Source: an uncultured Sulfitobacter sp.
GTDB taxonomy: Bacteria > Pseudomonadota > Alphaproteobacteria > Rhodobacterales > Rhodobacteraceae
Length of the DNA: 64,000 nt
Direction of reading: 5' to 3'
Assembly: GCA_937928635.1 (NCBI GenBank)
Contig: CALFWM010000061.1
Location: 1 to 64,000 of the forward strand
Positions 34,081 to 49,661 of this stretch are shown here, in pieces. Position 1 is the stretch's first letter. Every line of letters begins with the position of its first letter. The translations under genes and the position numbers were made by a program. Below the pieces are notes generated by a model. The model searched no databases. It was given only the letters and a program-made list of their open reading frames with translations, and was not told the origin of the DNA.

Positions 34081-35592
34081 ATGCTTGAAGGACTGCTGAT
34101 CGGGCTGACAACGGCGCTTTCCATTCAGAACCTGCTGATGGTGATTGCCGGGTGTTTGATCGGGACATTCATTGGCATGTTGCCGGGTCTTGGCCCGATG
34201 TCGATCATCGCCATCATGATCCCGGTTGCCATTTCCATGGGGGATCCGTCGGCGGCGCTGATCTTGCTGGCTGGTGTCTATTACGGGGCGATTTTTGGTG
34301 GCTCAACCTCATCCATCCTGCTGAACGCGCCGGGCGTGGCGGGCACGGTGGCCTCCAGCTTTGATGGCTATCCGATGGCGCGCAAGGGCAAGGCGGGCAA
34401 GGCGCTGACCATCGCGGCCATTGCAAGTTTTGCGGGCGGCACCATTGGCGCGCTGTTGCTGATGATCTTTGCGCCCGCCCTTTCGTCTGTTGCGTTGCTG
34501 TTTCATTCCGCTGAATATTTCGCGCTGATGGTGGTGGGCCTGTCGGCCATTGCGGCCTTTGCGGGCACCGGGCAGGTGGCCAAGGCAATGATCATGACGG
34601 TGCTGGGCCTGATCATGGCCACAGTGGGCGAAGGGGCACTGTTCAATCTGCCCCGGTTCACGATGGGCATCATGGATTTACAATCGGGCTTTGGCTTTAT
34701 CACGCTGGCGATGGCGATGTTCGCCCTGCCTGAGGCCTTGTTTCTGGTGCTCAAGCCCAAGGACCTGCAAGACGGCGAAAGCGACATCAAAGACCTGCGC
34801 ATCACGGCCGCCGAGGCAAAGGCCATTGCGCCTGTGATTGGCCGTCAGTCCCTGCAAGGGTTCTTTATTGGCGTTCTGCCGGGTGCGGGCGCCACGATTG
34901 CCAGCTTTCTGGGCTACGCGGTTGAGCGCAACATCGCCCCAAAGCACGAACAGGATGAATTTGGCAAAGGCTCTATCAAAGGTCTGGCTGCGCCAGAAAC
35001 CGCCAACAACGCGGCCTGCACGGGCTCATTTGTACCACTGTTGACCTTGGGCATCCCGGGGTCGGGCACCACGGCCATCCTGTTGGGCGCCTTGATTGCG
35101 CTGAACGTCACACCCGGACCCCGGCTGATGGTGGATGACCCACAGATTTTCTGGGCCGTCATCATGTCGATGTTCATCGGTAACCTTGTGCTGTTGATCC
35201 TCAATCTGCCGCTGATCCCCTATATCGCCAAAGTGCTGGCCGTGCCGCGCACCTTTCTGATCCCCTTCATTTTGTTTTTCACCCTGATGGGGGGCTATAT
35301 CGGCCAGAACAATGCAACGGAACTGTTGCTGCTGGTCGGATTCGGGATCTGTGCCACCGCCCTGAAATTCGCGGACTACCCGCTTGCACCCTTGCTGATC
35401 GGCTTCATTCTAGGCGGTATGATGGAGGATAATTTCGCCCGCTCCATGCAGCTTTACGATGGGATCGGGTTCATCTGGGAACGTCCGATGACACTGGGGC
35501 TGTTGTGCATTGCCGCTGTGTTGGTGGTGCTACCAAGCTACCGCGCAAGACGCGCGAGGGCGCTGGCCAAGGGCGTTGCTGACGGGGATTAA
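34081..35592 (+). CDS. tctA: Tricarboxylate transporter large membrane subunit (TctA)
   Basis: The ATG at 34081 (RBS GGGAGG) gives 503 residues. TctA marks are GTFIGMLPGLGPMSIIAIMIP near residue 25, FGGSTSSILLNAPGV near 75 and a second GVLPGAGATIASFLGYAVER near 270, given in part, with about a dozen helices. It is the sodium- or proton-coupled channel of the tripartite system. It ends 72 bp before the converging ppsR; no strong terminator is seen there. Confidence 0.93.
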   Translation: MLEGLLIGLTTALSIQNLLMVIAGCLIGTFIGMLPGLGPMSIIAIMIPVAISMGDPSAALILLAGVYYGAIFGGSTSSILLNAPGVAGTVASSFDGYPMARKGKAGKALTIAAIASFAGGTIGALLLMIFAPALSSVALLFHSAEYFALMVVGLSAIAAFAGTGQVAKAMIMTVLGLIMATVGEGALFNLPRFTMGIMDLQSGFGFITLAMAMFALPEALFLVLKPKDLQDGESDIKDLRITAAEAKAIAPVIGRQSLQGFFIGVLPGAGATIASFLGYAVERNIAPKHEQDEFGKGSIKGLAAPETANNAACTGSFVPLLTLGIPGSGTTAILLGALIALNVTPGPRLMVDDPQIFWAVIMSMFIGNLVLLILNLPLIPYIAKVLAVPRTFLIPFILFFTLMGGYIGQNNATELLLLVGFGICATALKFADYPLAPLLIGFILGGMMEDNFARSMQLYDGIGFIWERPMTLGLLCIAAVLVVLPSYRARRARALAKGVADGD

Positions 35593-35664
35593 ATCGCCTG
35601 CGCACACCACAAAGCCCATCCGTCAAATCACTGCGCCCCCGCGCTGAGGGAATGCGCTGTGCGC

Positions 35665-37077
35665 TCAGGTCTTTTTGAGCAGGTCGTATTTGCGCAACTT
35701 CACGTAAAGCGATTGTCGTGACAGGCCCAGCATCTCGGCGGCGGCCACCCGGTTGTTTGAGGTCAGCTCAACGGCTGTTTCAATGCACATTTTTTCAACA
35801 ACATCCGTGGTTTTTGCCACGATGCTTTTCAGCGATTGCCCGCCAATCAGTTCGATCACTGATTTCATGTCCACATCGGTGACCTGCTTCATCGGCGTGC
35901 TGACTGTCTCCACCCGATGGGAATCCCGGATTACCATGGCAAAAATCGGTTCTGCCCCGGCGTTCAATTGTGTTGTCGAGATTTCAACTGCCCGTGCGCC
36001 GCCGTGTTCACTGATGATTTTGGTGGCATAAAGCCGCATGCCGCCGCTGCGGTTGGCATTTTCGATCATCACATTCAAATCAACGGTGCCGCGCGCGCAG
36101 AATTGTGCGAGTGACCGGCCGATGATGCTCTTGGAATGGGTGATATGGGCCAACTTCAGGAACGCTTCATTCGCGCTCAGGATATTGCCTGCCTCACTGA
36201 CAAAAACAAATGAATCAACGCCGCTTTTGTAAAGGTCTGCCAAATGCCCCTGAAGCTGCCCCACAGAATCTGACGGCATGCCCGCCGGTGTGATCTTGCA
36301 CAATAACATCTGGCTGCTGGAGCCACGAAACAAGGTTGCATTCAAGGATAGCTTGCGATTGCCCCGCACGCTTTTGGCAAGGATCGGGGATTGCGTCTGC
36401 TCCGAAGCGGCGGTGATCAAGCGATCCACCACATCCTTGCGCCCCTTTGCCTCAAATTCATCCGCGAAAGATGTGTCAATCAGGATGTCTCTGGATTTGC
36501 CCAGCAGGACCTCTGCCGCCCCGTTACATGACATGATTTGCCCCGTGCTTACGGAGACAAACACGGTGGCGACCTCCGAGGATTCCAACAAGACGCGAAG
36601 GCGGATATCATGCTCCCGCTGGGCCTCATAATCGGCTTCCAACGCAATCTGTGCGGCAACCAGCTGTTGCTGCATTTCTGCGGTGTGGCGCAGATCACTA
36701 CCCAACATCAGAATCTCGTCATCAGAGCCGATTTTATGAAACGTGTAGCGCACGGGCAGTTCCGGAAACTTGGCAGTGGCGCGGTGATTAAGCTCAACCG
36801 GCAAAACGTCTCCATCCTGTTCGAGAAACTGCGCGATGCGCGCGTCAAATTTTGGCACGGATTCAATCGTCAGGGTCTCTTGAATTTGCCCACCGGCCCA
36901 GTCAGAAATATGCGCCTGACCACCAAATTTAGGGCTGCAATTGGCCACCGCGACTTTACCTGACGGCGCGACAATCAACGCTAGATCTGACACACGAGCA
37001 ATGATCTGGGCGGCTGCATCAGGGGCGATCCGTGCGATCATGCCGCTGGTCCAGGTCGTTTTGCCAGTTGACGCCAT
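35665..37077 (-). CDS. ppsR: Photosynthesis gene repressor PpsR (CrtJ)
   Basis: The product has 470 residues: an N-terminal PAS-like domain (about 20-135), a Q-linker helix (135-160), two further PAS domains (about 160-270 and 285-400), and a Fis-type helix-turn-helix at the C-terminus (EMLGLSRQSLYVKLRKYDL). Cys260 and Cys431 occupy positions like Cys251 and Cys424 of R. sphaeroides PpsR, the redox pair. It represses bch, puc and crt promoters through TGT-N12-ACA sites, three of which occur here. It lies 78 bp downstream of ppaA. Confidence 0.95.
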   Translation of the reverse strand: MASTGKTTWTSGMIARIAPDAAAQIIARVSDLALIVAPSGKVAVANCSPKFGGQAHISDWAGGQIQETLTIESVPKFDARIAQFLEQDGDVLPVELNHRATAKFPELPVRYTFHKIGSDDEILMLGSDLRHTAEMQQQLVAAQIALEADYEAQREHDIRLRVLLESSEVATVFVSVSTGQIMSCNGAAEVLLGKSRDILIDTSFADEFEAKGRKDVVDRLITAASEQTQSPILAKSVRGNRKLSLNATLFRGSSSQMLLCKITPAGMPSDSVGQLQGHLADLYKSGVDSFVFVSEAGNILSANEAFLKLAHITHSKSIIGRSLAQFCARGTVDLNVMIENANRSGGMRLYATKIISEHGGARAVEISTTQLNAGAEPIFAMVIRDSHRVETVSTPMKQVTDVDMKSVIELIGGQSLKSIVAKTTDVVEKMCIETAVELTSNNRVAAAEMLGLSRQSLYVKLRKYDLLKKT

Positions 37078-37155
37078 TCGTCGCGGCCCTTTGTCAAAAT
37101 CAGTCTACACGGTCAGTGTAATTTCCTTAGCGATGTTTTCAAACCAGCGAAACAC

Positions 37156-37989
37156 CTAGATGCACAGGTCCAGTGCTTCCTGCCAGTCTTTCGTCATGTG
37201 GTCAGCACCTATGGCCTTAAGGGCATCTGTGTTCAAGTCACTGATTGAGCCCCCCACGACGACTTTACAGTTGGTGAACTGCATCCGCACACCATCAACC
37301 AACAGGCGCAGGTCCTCCGGGCACTCGCCAACGGAGGCTGAAATCAGCACAACATCAAAATGGTGGCATTTTGCTAGAGAGGCCAACCGGTCCAGGCTGG
37401 CCTCAAGCTCTACAAAAACCTTTTGGCGGGCCTGGCGCAATTGCTTTGCAAGAACCAGCGCGCCCAACGTGTGCTGTGCGCCTGCGGGCACCAGGACCAG
37501 ACAGTCCTGATAGAGGTCGCGCTGCGCAAAGGGAATAACCGGAGGGGTCTCTGGCAATCTGTGCAAAGCGGATTGCAGACGTGCACAGCCAATGGTCACA
37601 TCCGCAAAAGAAATCTGATCGTTTTCCCAAGCTACTCCCAGCGCCCGTGCGGTGTCTGGGATCCAATGAAACGCCAATTCGTCAGCACTGCACCCGGCCT
37701 GCCGCATCCTTTCCAGTACTTTCGGAAACTGACCTGGATCTTTGTCGATGGCGGCAGTACAAAGTTGCGCGCCCATTTCAATATGCATCGCGCTTGGCGT
37801 CTTGCCGCTATCTGCCGCCACCGCCCATACATCATCCACACCAGATGTCAGCGCCGAAAGCACCGTGCGGGCCACACGGGTCGCATCGCGCGGGGTGTTC
37901 GACAAAAAGGGTTGCGGATGCTGAGACAAAACTTCCCCCAAAGCTGACTGGGCCATAACGTAGGCCAAGCCGGTCAAGATTCCAATCAT
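37156..37989 (-). CDS. ppaA: Cobalamin-binding antirepressor PpaA/AerR
   Basis: The product has 277 residues from an ATG at 37989; an ATG at 37956 is an alternative and neither has a strong RBS. The B12 cap region is LGVAWENDQISFADVTIG (Trp121) and the Rossmann part has AQHTLG (171-176) with His173. In Rhodobacter, AerR/PpaA binds hydroxocobalamin in the light through such a His and counteracts PpsR/CrtJ. It is encoded directly upstream of ppsR and has a PpsR box 21 bp before its start, suggesting feedback. Confidence 0.92.
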   Translation of the reverse strand: MIGILTGLAYVMAQSALGEVLSQHPQPFLSNTPRDATRVARTVLSALTSGVDDVWAVAADSGKTPSAMHIEMGAQLCTAAIDKDPGQFPKVLERMRQAGCSADELAFHWIPDTARALGVAWENDQISFADVTIGCARLQSALHRLPETPPVIPFAQRDLYQDCLVLVPAGAQHTLGALVLAKQLRQARQKVFVELEASLDRLASLAKCHHFDVVLISASVGECPEDLRLLVDGVRMQFTNCKVVVGGSISDLNTDALKAIGADHMTKDWQEALDLCI

Positions 37990-38010
37990 GGTGTTGCATG
38001 ATCAGAAATA

Positions 38011-38028
38011 TGTCAACTAAACAAGACA
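38011..38028. promoter_or_regulatory. PpsR box near ppaA
   Basis: TGT-CAACTAAACAAG-ACA fits TGT-N12-ACA exactly. On the minus strand it ends with TTGACA, a possible -35 element for ppaA, so binding would block polymerase. Confidence 0.85.
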
Positions 38029-38105
38029 TAAAGTCGAAACTCCTCCTATCATTTTGATAGATTTCAACTCCACTTTACAGAACTCCGAAAAAACCTCTTC
38101 AATTA

Positions 38106-38123
38106 TGTAAATCAAAGTTGACA
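38106..38123. promoter_or_regulatory. PpsR box upstream of bchF
   Basis: TGT-AAATCAAAGTTG-ACA fits TGT-N12-ACA exactly and also ends in TTGACA, here reading toward bchF. It is 57 bp before the bchF ATG. With the box at 38011 it makes the paired arrangement typical of PpsR-regulated promoters. Confidence 0.88.
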
Positions 38124-38179
38124 CAATCGGTGATGCCTGCCAACTTTTAGGAGAATGTTAATCGCCTCAGGGGGGCTTG

Positions 38180-40048
<1,869 letters not shown>

Positions 40049-40052
<4 letters not shown>

Positions 40053-41612
40053 AACTCACTGTCTGGACATATGAAGGCCCGCCCCACGTAGGGGCCATGC
40101 GTGTCGCCACGGGCATGAAAGGGCTGCATTACGTTCTGCACGCCCCGCAGGGCGATACCTATGCCGATTTGCTGTTCACCATGATTGAGCGGCGCGACCA
40201 TCGCCCGCCGGTCACCTATACCACCTTTCAGGCGCGCGATTTGGGCGCGGACACGGCAGGTTTGTTCAAATCCGCCTGTCAGGACGCCTATGATCGGTTT
40301 CAGCCTGAGGCGATCATTGTGGGTGCCTCCTGTACCGCAGAGCTGATCCAGGATGATCCGGGCGGGCTGGCGCAAACCATGGGACTGCCGATCCCGGTGA
40401 TCCCGCTTGAATTGCCCAGCTACCAGCGCAAAGAGAATTTTGGCGCGGATGAAACCTTCTTTCAGATTGTCAAACATCTCGCCAAACCGATGGAAAAAAC
40501 CGCACGGGTCAGCTGCAATATCATTGGGCCAACGGCACTGGGGTTCCGCCACCGCGATGATGTGCAGGAAATCACCAATCTGCTGTTTGAACTTGGGATT
40601 GAGGTCAACGTGACGGCCCCCATGGGAGCCACGCCCGGTGATATTGCCAAAATGGGTCAGGCCCATTTCAACGTGCTGCTGTACCCTGAAACCGGTGAAA
40701 TGACCGCGCGGCATTGCGAAAAAACCTTTGATCAGCCCTATACCAAAGTTGTGCCCATCGGGGCCGGTGCGACGCAGGATTTCATTGAGGAAATCCGCGC
40801 GTTAAGCGGCAGCACGGTTGACATTGACACTGAGCGTCTGCGCCAGACCTGGTGGTCGCGCTCTGTAGACAGCACCTACCTGACCGGCAAACGGGTGTTT
40901 ATCTTTGGTGATGGCACCCATGTCAAAACCGCAGCACGGATTGCGCGGGATGAAATGGGTTTTGAGGTGGTTGGCATGGGCTGCTACAACCGCGAATTCG
41001 CCCGCGATGTGCGCAAACTGGCCAAGGACTACGGCGTTGAGGCGTTGATCACCGACGATTATCTGCTGGTTGAGCAAACCATCGAAGCACTGCAGCCTGA
41101 AATGATCCTTGGCACCCAGATGGAGCGCCACATCGGCAAGCGCCTTGGCATTCCCTGCGCGGTCATATCGGCCCCTGTACACGTGCAGGATTTTCCCGCG
41201 CGTTATTCGCCACAGATGGGGTTTGAGGGTGCCAATGTCATCTTTGACACCTGGATTCATCCGCTGGTCATGGGGCTGGAAGAACACCTGCTGCACATGT
41301 TCCGGGAGGATTTTGAGTTTCATGATGCGGCCGGTCCGTCCCATCACGCAGGTCATGCGCCTGCGGCGAGCGTGGCCCGCCAACCTGCGTTGGCGGCTGA
41401 GGGGCTAGCCCCTCAGACACCCCAGGAATGTTCAGGCCAGAAAGAGGAAGCGGCCAGCGGACAGATCATCTGGCTTGCCCCGGCGGAACGTGAGTTGAAG
41501 AAGATACCCTTCTTTGTGCGCGGCAAAGCCCGTCGCAACACCGAATTTTATGCCGCAGAAAAAGGTGTGGCAGAAATTTCAGTTGATACTCTTTACGAAG
41601 CGAAGGCCCATT

Positions 41613-41623
<11 letters not shown>
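40049..41623 (+). CDS. bchB: Light-independent protochlorophyllide reductase subunit B
   Basis: The product has 524 residues. Asp36 in [13 protein letters not shown] corresponds to the unusual Asp ligand of the NB cluster, and the catalytic core runs to about residue 420 ([15 protein letters not shown]). The C-terminal domain ([20 protein letters not shown]) follows a variable linker near 430-470. That linker is encoded by two adjacent perfect palindromes (41377-41416) and looks like an inserted repeat element. bchH starts 11 nt before the bchB stop. Confidence 0.96.
41377..41416 (+). repeat. Two adjacent perfect palindromes inside the bchB linker
   Basis: CCGCCAAC-CTGC-GTTGGCGG (41377-41396) is followed at once by the 20-nt palindrome made of CTGAGGGGCT and AGCCCCTCAG (41397-41416), then ACACCCCAGGAATGTTCAGG. 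The composition and shape resemble palindromic repeats common downstream of genes in Rhodobacteraceae, but here they are in-frame coding sequence. Confidence 0.6.
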
Positions 41624-46079
<4,456 letters not shown>

Positions 46080-46080
<1 letters not shown>

Positions 46081-46745
46081 TGTCCTATGAGGCCACACGC
46101 AGCCAGGTCGAAACCTATTTCGACCAGACCGCCACCCGCACCTGGGAGCGTCTGACCTCAGACGCGCCGGTGTCGGGCATTCGCGCAACGGTACGCGCGG
46201 GGCGGGACCGGATGCGTGATGTGCTGACGTCGCAACTGCCGCAAGACCTGAACGGGGCGCGTATCCTTGACGCGGGGTGTGGCACCGGCGCGTTGTCTTT
46301 TGAACTGGCCGCGCGAGGCGCAGATGTGGTGGGTGTCGATATCTCGCCGCAACTTATTGAAATCGCGCAAAAACGTCGCCCCAATCATGTGGCCGGCTCG
46401 CTGACTCTTTTGGCGGGTGACATGTTGGATACCAATCTGGGTTCCTTTGATCATATCGTCGCGATGGACAGTTTGATCTATTACACAGCCACTGACATTG
46501 GGCGCATTCTGGATGGCCTTGCGCCCCGCTTGCGCGGCAATATGGCCTTTACCGTTGCACCACGCACGCCCCTGCTGATGGCAATGTGGCGCATCGGCAA
46601 ACTGTTTCCACGTGCGGACCGCTCCCCCACGATGATCCCACACCGCGCCGCCAAAATCGCGCAATCAACCAAGGGCAATCTGCGTGCGCTTGAGCGTGTT
46701 TCCTCCGGCTTTTACATCAGCCAGGCGCTGGAGTTCCGCCCATGA
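46080..46745 (+). CDS. bchM: Magnesium-protoporphyrin IX methyltransferase BchM
   Basis: The product has 221 residues. SAM-binding motif I is ILDAGCGTGALSFELAARGA near residues 62-81, followed by VVGVDIS and DHIVAMDSLIYY. It methylates the C13 propionate of Mg-protoporphyrin IX, giving the substrate of AcsF. The start overlaps bchL and the stop overlaps lhaA. Confidence 0.95.
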
Positions 46746-48169
46746 TCCCAAAGCGCGCAGTCAAGGGCATGACCCTCAAAATGCTGCCGTTTGCGGATGC
46801 CGCAAGCGAAGGGTTGCCCCTGTCGCAACTGCTGCGCCTGTCCTTGTTCCAGATTTCTGTAGGCATGGCGGCTGTGATGTTGCTGGGCACGCTGAACCGT
46901 GTGATGATTGTGGAATTGTCCGTGCCCGCGATCATTGTCGCGACAATGATTGCAATTCCGGTGCTGATCGCGCCGTTTCGCGCCTTGCTGGGGTTTAAAT
47001 CAGACAATTACCGCTCCGCCATTGGTTGGAAGCGCGTGCCCTACCTGTGGTTTGGGTCCCTCTGGCAGTTTGGCGGCCTTGCGATCATGCCCATGGCGCT
47101 GCTGGTGCTGGCCGGAGATACAGAAATTGACGCAGGTGTGCTTGGTGAAATCGCCGCTGCATTGGCATTCTTGCTGACCGGTCTGGGCATGCATATGACC
47201 CAAACCGCAGGTCTGGCACTGGCCGCGGACCGTGCCAGCGAAGAGACCCGCGCCAAGGTCGTCTCGCTGCTCTATGTCATGTACCTGCTGGGCATGGGCG
47301 TGTCAGCGGTGATCATCGGCACAATGCTCAAGGATTATTCATCGCTGTTGCTGGTACAAGTGGTGCAAGGTGCCGCTGTGGTTACACTGGTGCTGAATGT
47401 CATCGCCCTGTGGAAGCAGGAAAAACTCTCGCCCATGAGCGCTGAGGCACGCGCCCGCCCGCAGCCACATTTTCGCGAGGCCTGGGCCGATCTGACCGCC
47501 AACAAAGATGTGGTGCGCCTTGTTGTGACAATCTTTCTGGGCACCATCGCATTCAACATGCAGGATGTCCTGCTGGAGCCTTACGGCGGTGAAATCCTTG
47601 GTCTTTCTGTGTCTGCGACGACCTTGCTGACAGCAATGTGGGCGGGCGGCGCATTGGCGGGCTTTGGATTGGCAGCGCACTGGTTGTCAAAGGGCATTGA
47701 CCCCCACCGGATGGGCGGGCGCGGCGTGATCACTGGCATTGCCGCCTTTAGCGCGGTGCTGCTGGCGGCCCCCCTGTCCTCCCCCGCCTTGTTCTACGCA
47801 GGTGCGGCACTGATCGGGTTGGGCGGCGGGCTGTTTGCGGTGGCGACCCTGACGGCGGCGATGACACTTGACGTATCTGGCGCGGCGGGTCGGGGTCTGG
47901 CGCTTGGTGTTTGGGGCGCGGCACAGGCCACTGGCGCAGGCCTGTCGATTTTCATCGGCGGCGCAACCCGTGATCTGGTCAACACCGCCGCCAACAGCGG
48001 ATTTCTGGGCGGCGTGCTGCAAGCGCCCTCCATTGGGTATTCGGTTGTCTATCAGATCGAAATTATCCTGCTTTTCATCACCCTCATCGCCCTTGGTCCG
48101 CTGGTGCGCACCAAAGGCATCGACACACAAAACCCGCGCAGACTTGAGCTGACGGATTTTCCGACATGA
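46742..48169 (+). CDS. lhaA: LH1 assembly factor LhaA (PucC/BCD family)
   Basis: The product has 475 residues with about 12 helices and the BCD/PucC signature LGTLNRVMIVELSVPA near residue 40 and RALLGFKSD with WKRVPYLWFGSLWQFGG. It belongs to the bacteriochlorophyll-delivery group of the major facilitator superfamily and assists LH1 assembly. It precedes puhA, as in Rhodobacter. A second family member is at 55787-57073. Confidence 0.93.
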   Translation: MIPKRAVKGMTLKMLPFADAASEGLPLSQLLRLSLFQISVGMAAVMLLGTLNRVMIVELSVPAIIVATMIAIPVLIAPFRALLGFKSDNYRSAIGWKRVPYLWFGSLWQFGGLAIMPMALLVLAGDTEIDAGVLGEIAAALAFLLTGLGMHMTQTAGLALAADRASEETRAKVVSLLYVMYLLGMGVSAVIIGTMLKDYSSLLLVQVVQGAAVVTLVLNVIALWKQEKLSPMSAEARARPQPHFREAWADLTANKDVVRLVVTIFLGTIAFNMQDVLLEPYGGEILGLSVSATTLLTAMWAGGALAGFGLAAHWLSKGIDPHRMGGRGVITGIAAFSAVLLAAPLSSPALFYAGAALIGLGGGLFAVATLTAAMTLDVSGAAGRGLALGVWGAAQATGAGLSIFIGGATRDLVNTAANSGFLGGVLQAPSIGYSVVYQIEIILLFITLIALGPLVRTKGIDTQNPRRLELTDFPT

Positions 48170-48187
48170 CGCGCAAAGGAGACAACA

Positions 48188-48961
48188 ATGGTTGGCAATG
48201 AGTTTTTTGGGAACTTTGATCTGGCAAGTGCCGCGATCTGGATGTTTTGGATCTTTTTCGCGCTGCTGGTCTATTACCTGCAAACCGAAAACATGCGCGA
48301 AGGCTACCCGCTGGAAAACGACAGTGGTGGGGCTTCCCCCAATCAGGGGCCGTTTCCGGTGCCAAAAGACAAGACCTTTATCCTGCCCCATGACCGTGGT
48401 GAGCTGACGGTGCCATCAGGGCAGCGCGGCGACCGTGATAATCTGGCGATGGAGGCCACGTCGCAGGCGGCAGGCTCTCCTTTTGTACCCACGGGTGATC
48501 CGATGGTGGATGGTGTGGGCCCTGCGGCATGGGCCCCGCGCCGCGATGTGCCAGAACTTGACGCCCACGGTCACGCCAAGATCAAACCAATGTCGATGCT
48601 ACACGATTTTGCCATCTCCGCAGGGCGTGATCCGCGCGGCAAAGCTGTGGTGGCCGGGGACGGTGAAGTCATTGGGCGCATCATCGACATGTGGGTCGAT
48701 GTGCCGGAACAAATGGTGCGGTATCTGACCGTTGATCTGAACCCAGAAGGCAGCGGTCAAACCCGCCTGATCCCCATCAATTTCTGCAATATCCACAGCA
48801 ATCGGGTCGCCGTGCGCTCGATTTACAGCGGGCATTTTGCCGGTGTGCCGGACATTGCAAATGACGAACAGGTGACCCTGCTCGAAGAAGAAAAAATCAT
48901 GGCCTATTACGGCGGCGGCACGCTTTATGCGGACCCGGCGCGGCTAGAGCCAAAAATCTAA
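48188..48961 (+). CDS. puhA: Photosynthetic reaction centre H subunit
   Basis: The product has 257 residues: a short periplasmic N-terminus, one membrane helix (about 12-30, AAIWMFWIFFALLVYYLQTE) and a cytoplasmic PRC-barrel domain from about residue 130 (VIGRIIDMWVDVPEQMVRYL). It caps the L/M pair and guides proton uptake to QB. It is preceded by AAAGGAG and followed by a perfect hairpin, which may stabilise its message. Confidence 0.97.
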   Translation: MVGNEFFGNFDLASAAIWMFWIFFALLVYYLQTENMREGYPLENDSGGASPNQGPFPVPKDKTFILPHDRGELTVPSGQRGDRDNLAMEATSQAAGSPFVPTGDPMVDGVGPAAWAPRRDVPELDAHGHAKIKPMSMLHDFAISAGRDPRGKAVVAGDGEVIGRIIDMWVDVPEQMVRYLTVDLNPEGSGQTRLIPINFCNIHSNRVAVRSIYSGHFAGVPDIANDEQVTLLEEEKIMAYYGGGTLYADPARLEPKI

Positions 48962-48970
48962 AGCGATCTG

Positions 48971-48992
48971 CCGGGCCACAGCCATGGCCCGG
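48971..48992 (+). promoter_or_regulatory. Hairpin between puhA and puhB
   Basis: CCGGGCCA (48971-48978) pairs with TGGCCCGG (48985-48992) over 8 bp with a 6-nt loop, 10 nt after the puhA stop. No T-run follows, so it probably protects the puhA mRNA end without stopping transcription. Confidence 0.65.
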
Positions 48993-49016
48993 AGCCAGCC
49001 ACGAGGGACCAAACCG

Positions 49017-49655
49017 ATGCACCATGATGATTTTCAGTTCGAACCTGTCAGAGGATTGCCAGAGGCCCTGCCCGAGGATGAGCACATCTTGTGGCAAGGC
49101 GCGCCCAATCCGCTGCGTCTGGCCAAAGACGCCTGGGCGCTGAATTGGGTGCTGGGCTATTTTGTGCTGCTGGCGGTGATCCGCGTGATTATCATCTCTC
49201 CTGAAAAGTCGCTGACTGCGGCGATGGCGCAGGGCATTCCGTTTCTGGTGGCCGGGGCCGTTGTTGCCCTGCTGATCCTCGGGATTGCCACCGTACAGGC
49301 CCGCAGCACCGTTTATACCCTCACCAACAAACGCGTTTGCATGCGCATTGGTGCCGCCCTGACCATGACCTTGAACCTACCCTACGTGTGCATCGGTAAC
49401 GCGCAGGCGGGCGTGCGCGCCTCGGGTCTGGGCACCATCACGTTTGAGCTGATTGGCGACACCCGCCTGTCATACCTGATGACCTGGCCCCATGTGCGCC
49501 CCTGGCACATGCGCCGCACCCAACCGGCCTTTCGCGCGATTCCGGATGCGGCCCGTGTTGCCGCGATCTTTGCCGCGGCGGCCGAAACCCGCGTTTCCGT
49601 GCCGCAGGTTGCACAGGTTTCAACACCCACGCCCAGCGGCATTGCAGCGGAGTGA
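49017..49655 (+). CDS. puhB: Photosynthetic complex assembly protein PuhB
   Basis: The ATG at 49017 (RBS GAGGGA) gives 212 residues. A PuhB-type start (HHDDFQFEPVRGLPEALPEDE) is followed by two or three membrane helices (about 45-100) and a PH-like domain (VYTLTNKRVCMRIGAALTMT). It assists reaction-centre assembly. Confidence 0.92.
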   Translation: MHHDDFQFEPVRGLPEALPEDEHILWQGAPNPLRLAKDAWALNWVLGYFVLLAVIRVIIISPEKSLTAAMAQGIPFLVAGAVVALLILGIATVQARSTVYTLTNKRVCMRIGAALTMTLNLPYVCIGNAQAGVRASGLGTITFELIGDTRLSYLMTWPHVRPWHMRRTQPAFRAIPDAARVAAIFAAAAETRVSVPQVAQVSTPTPSGIAAE

Positions 49656-49661
49656 TTTGAC

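Noticed and set aside
47687-48391. Antisense open frame of 234 codons across lhaA and puhA
   Set aside because: It overlaps two well-recognised genes and has no family features.
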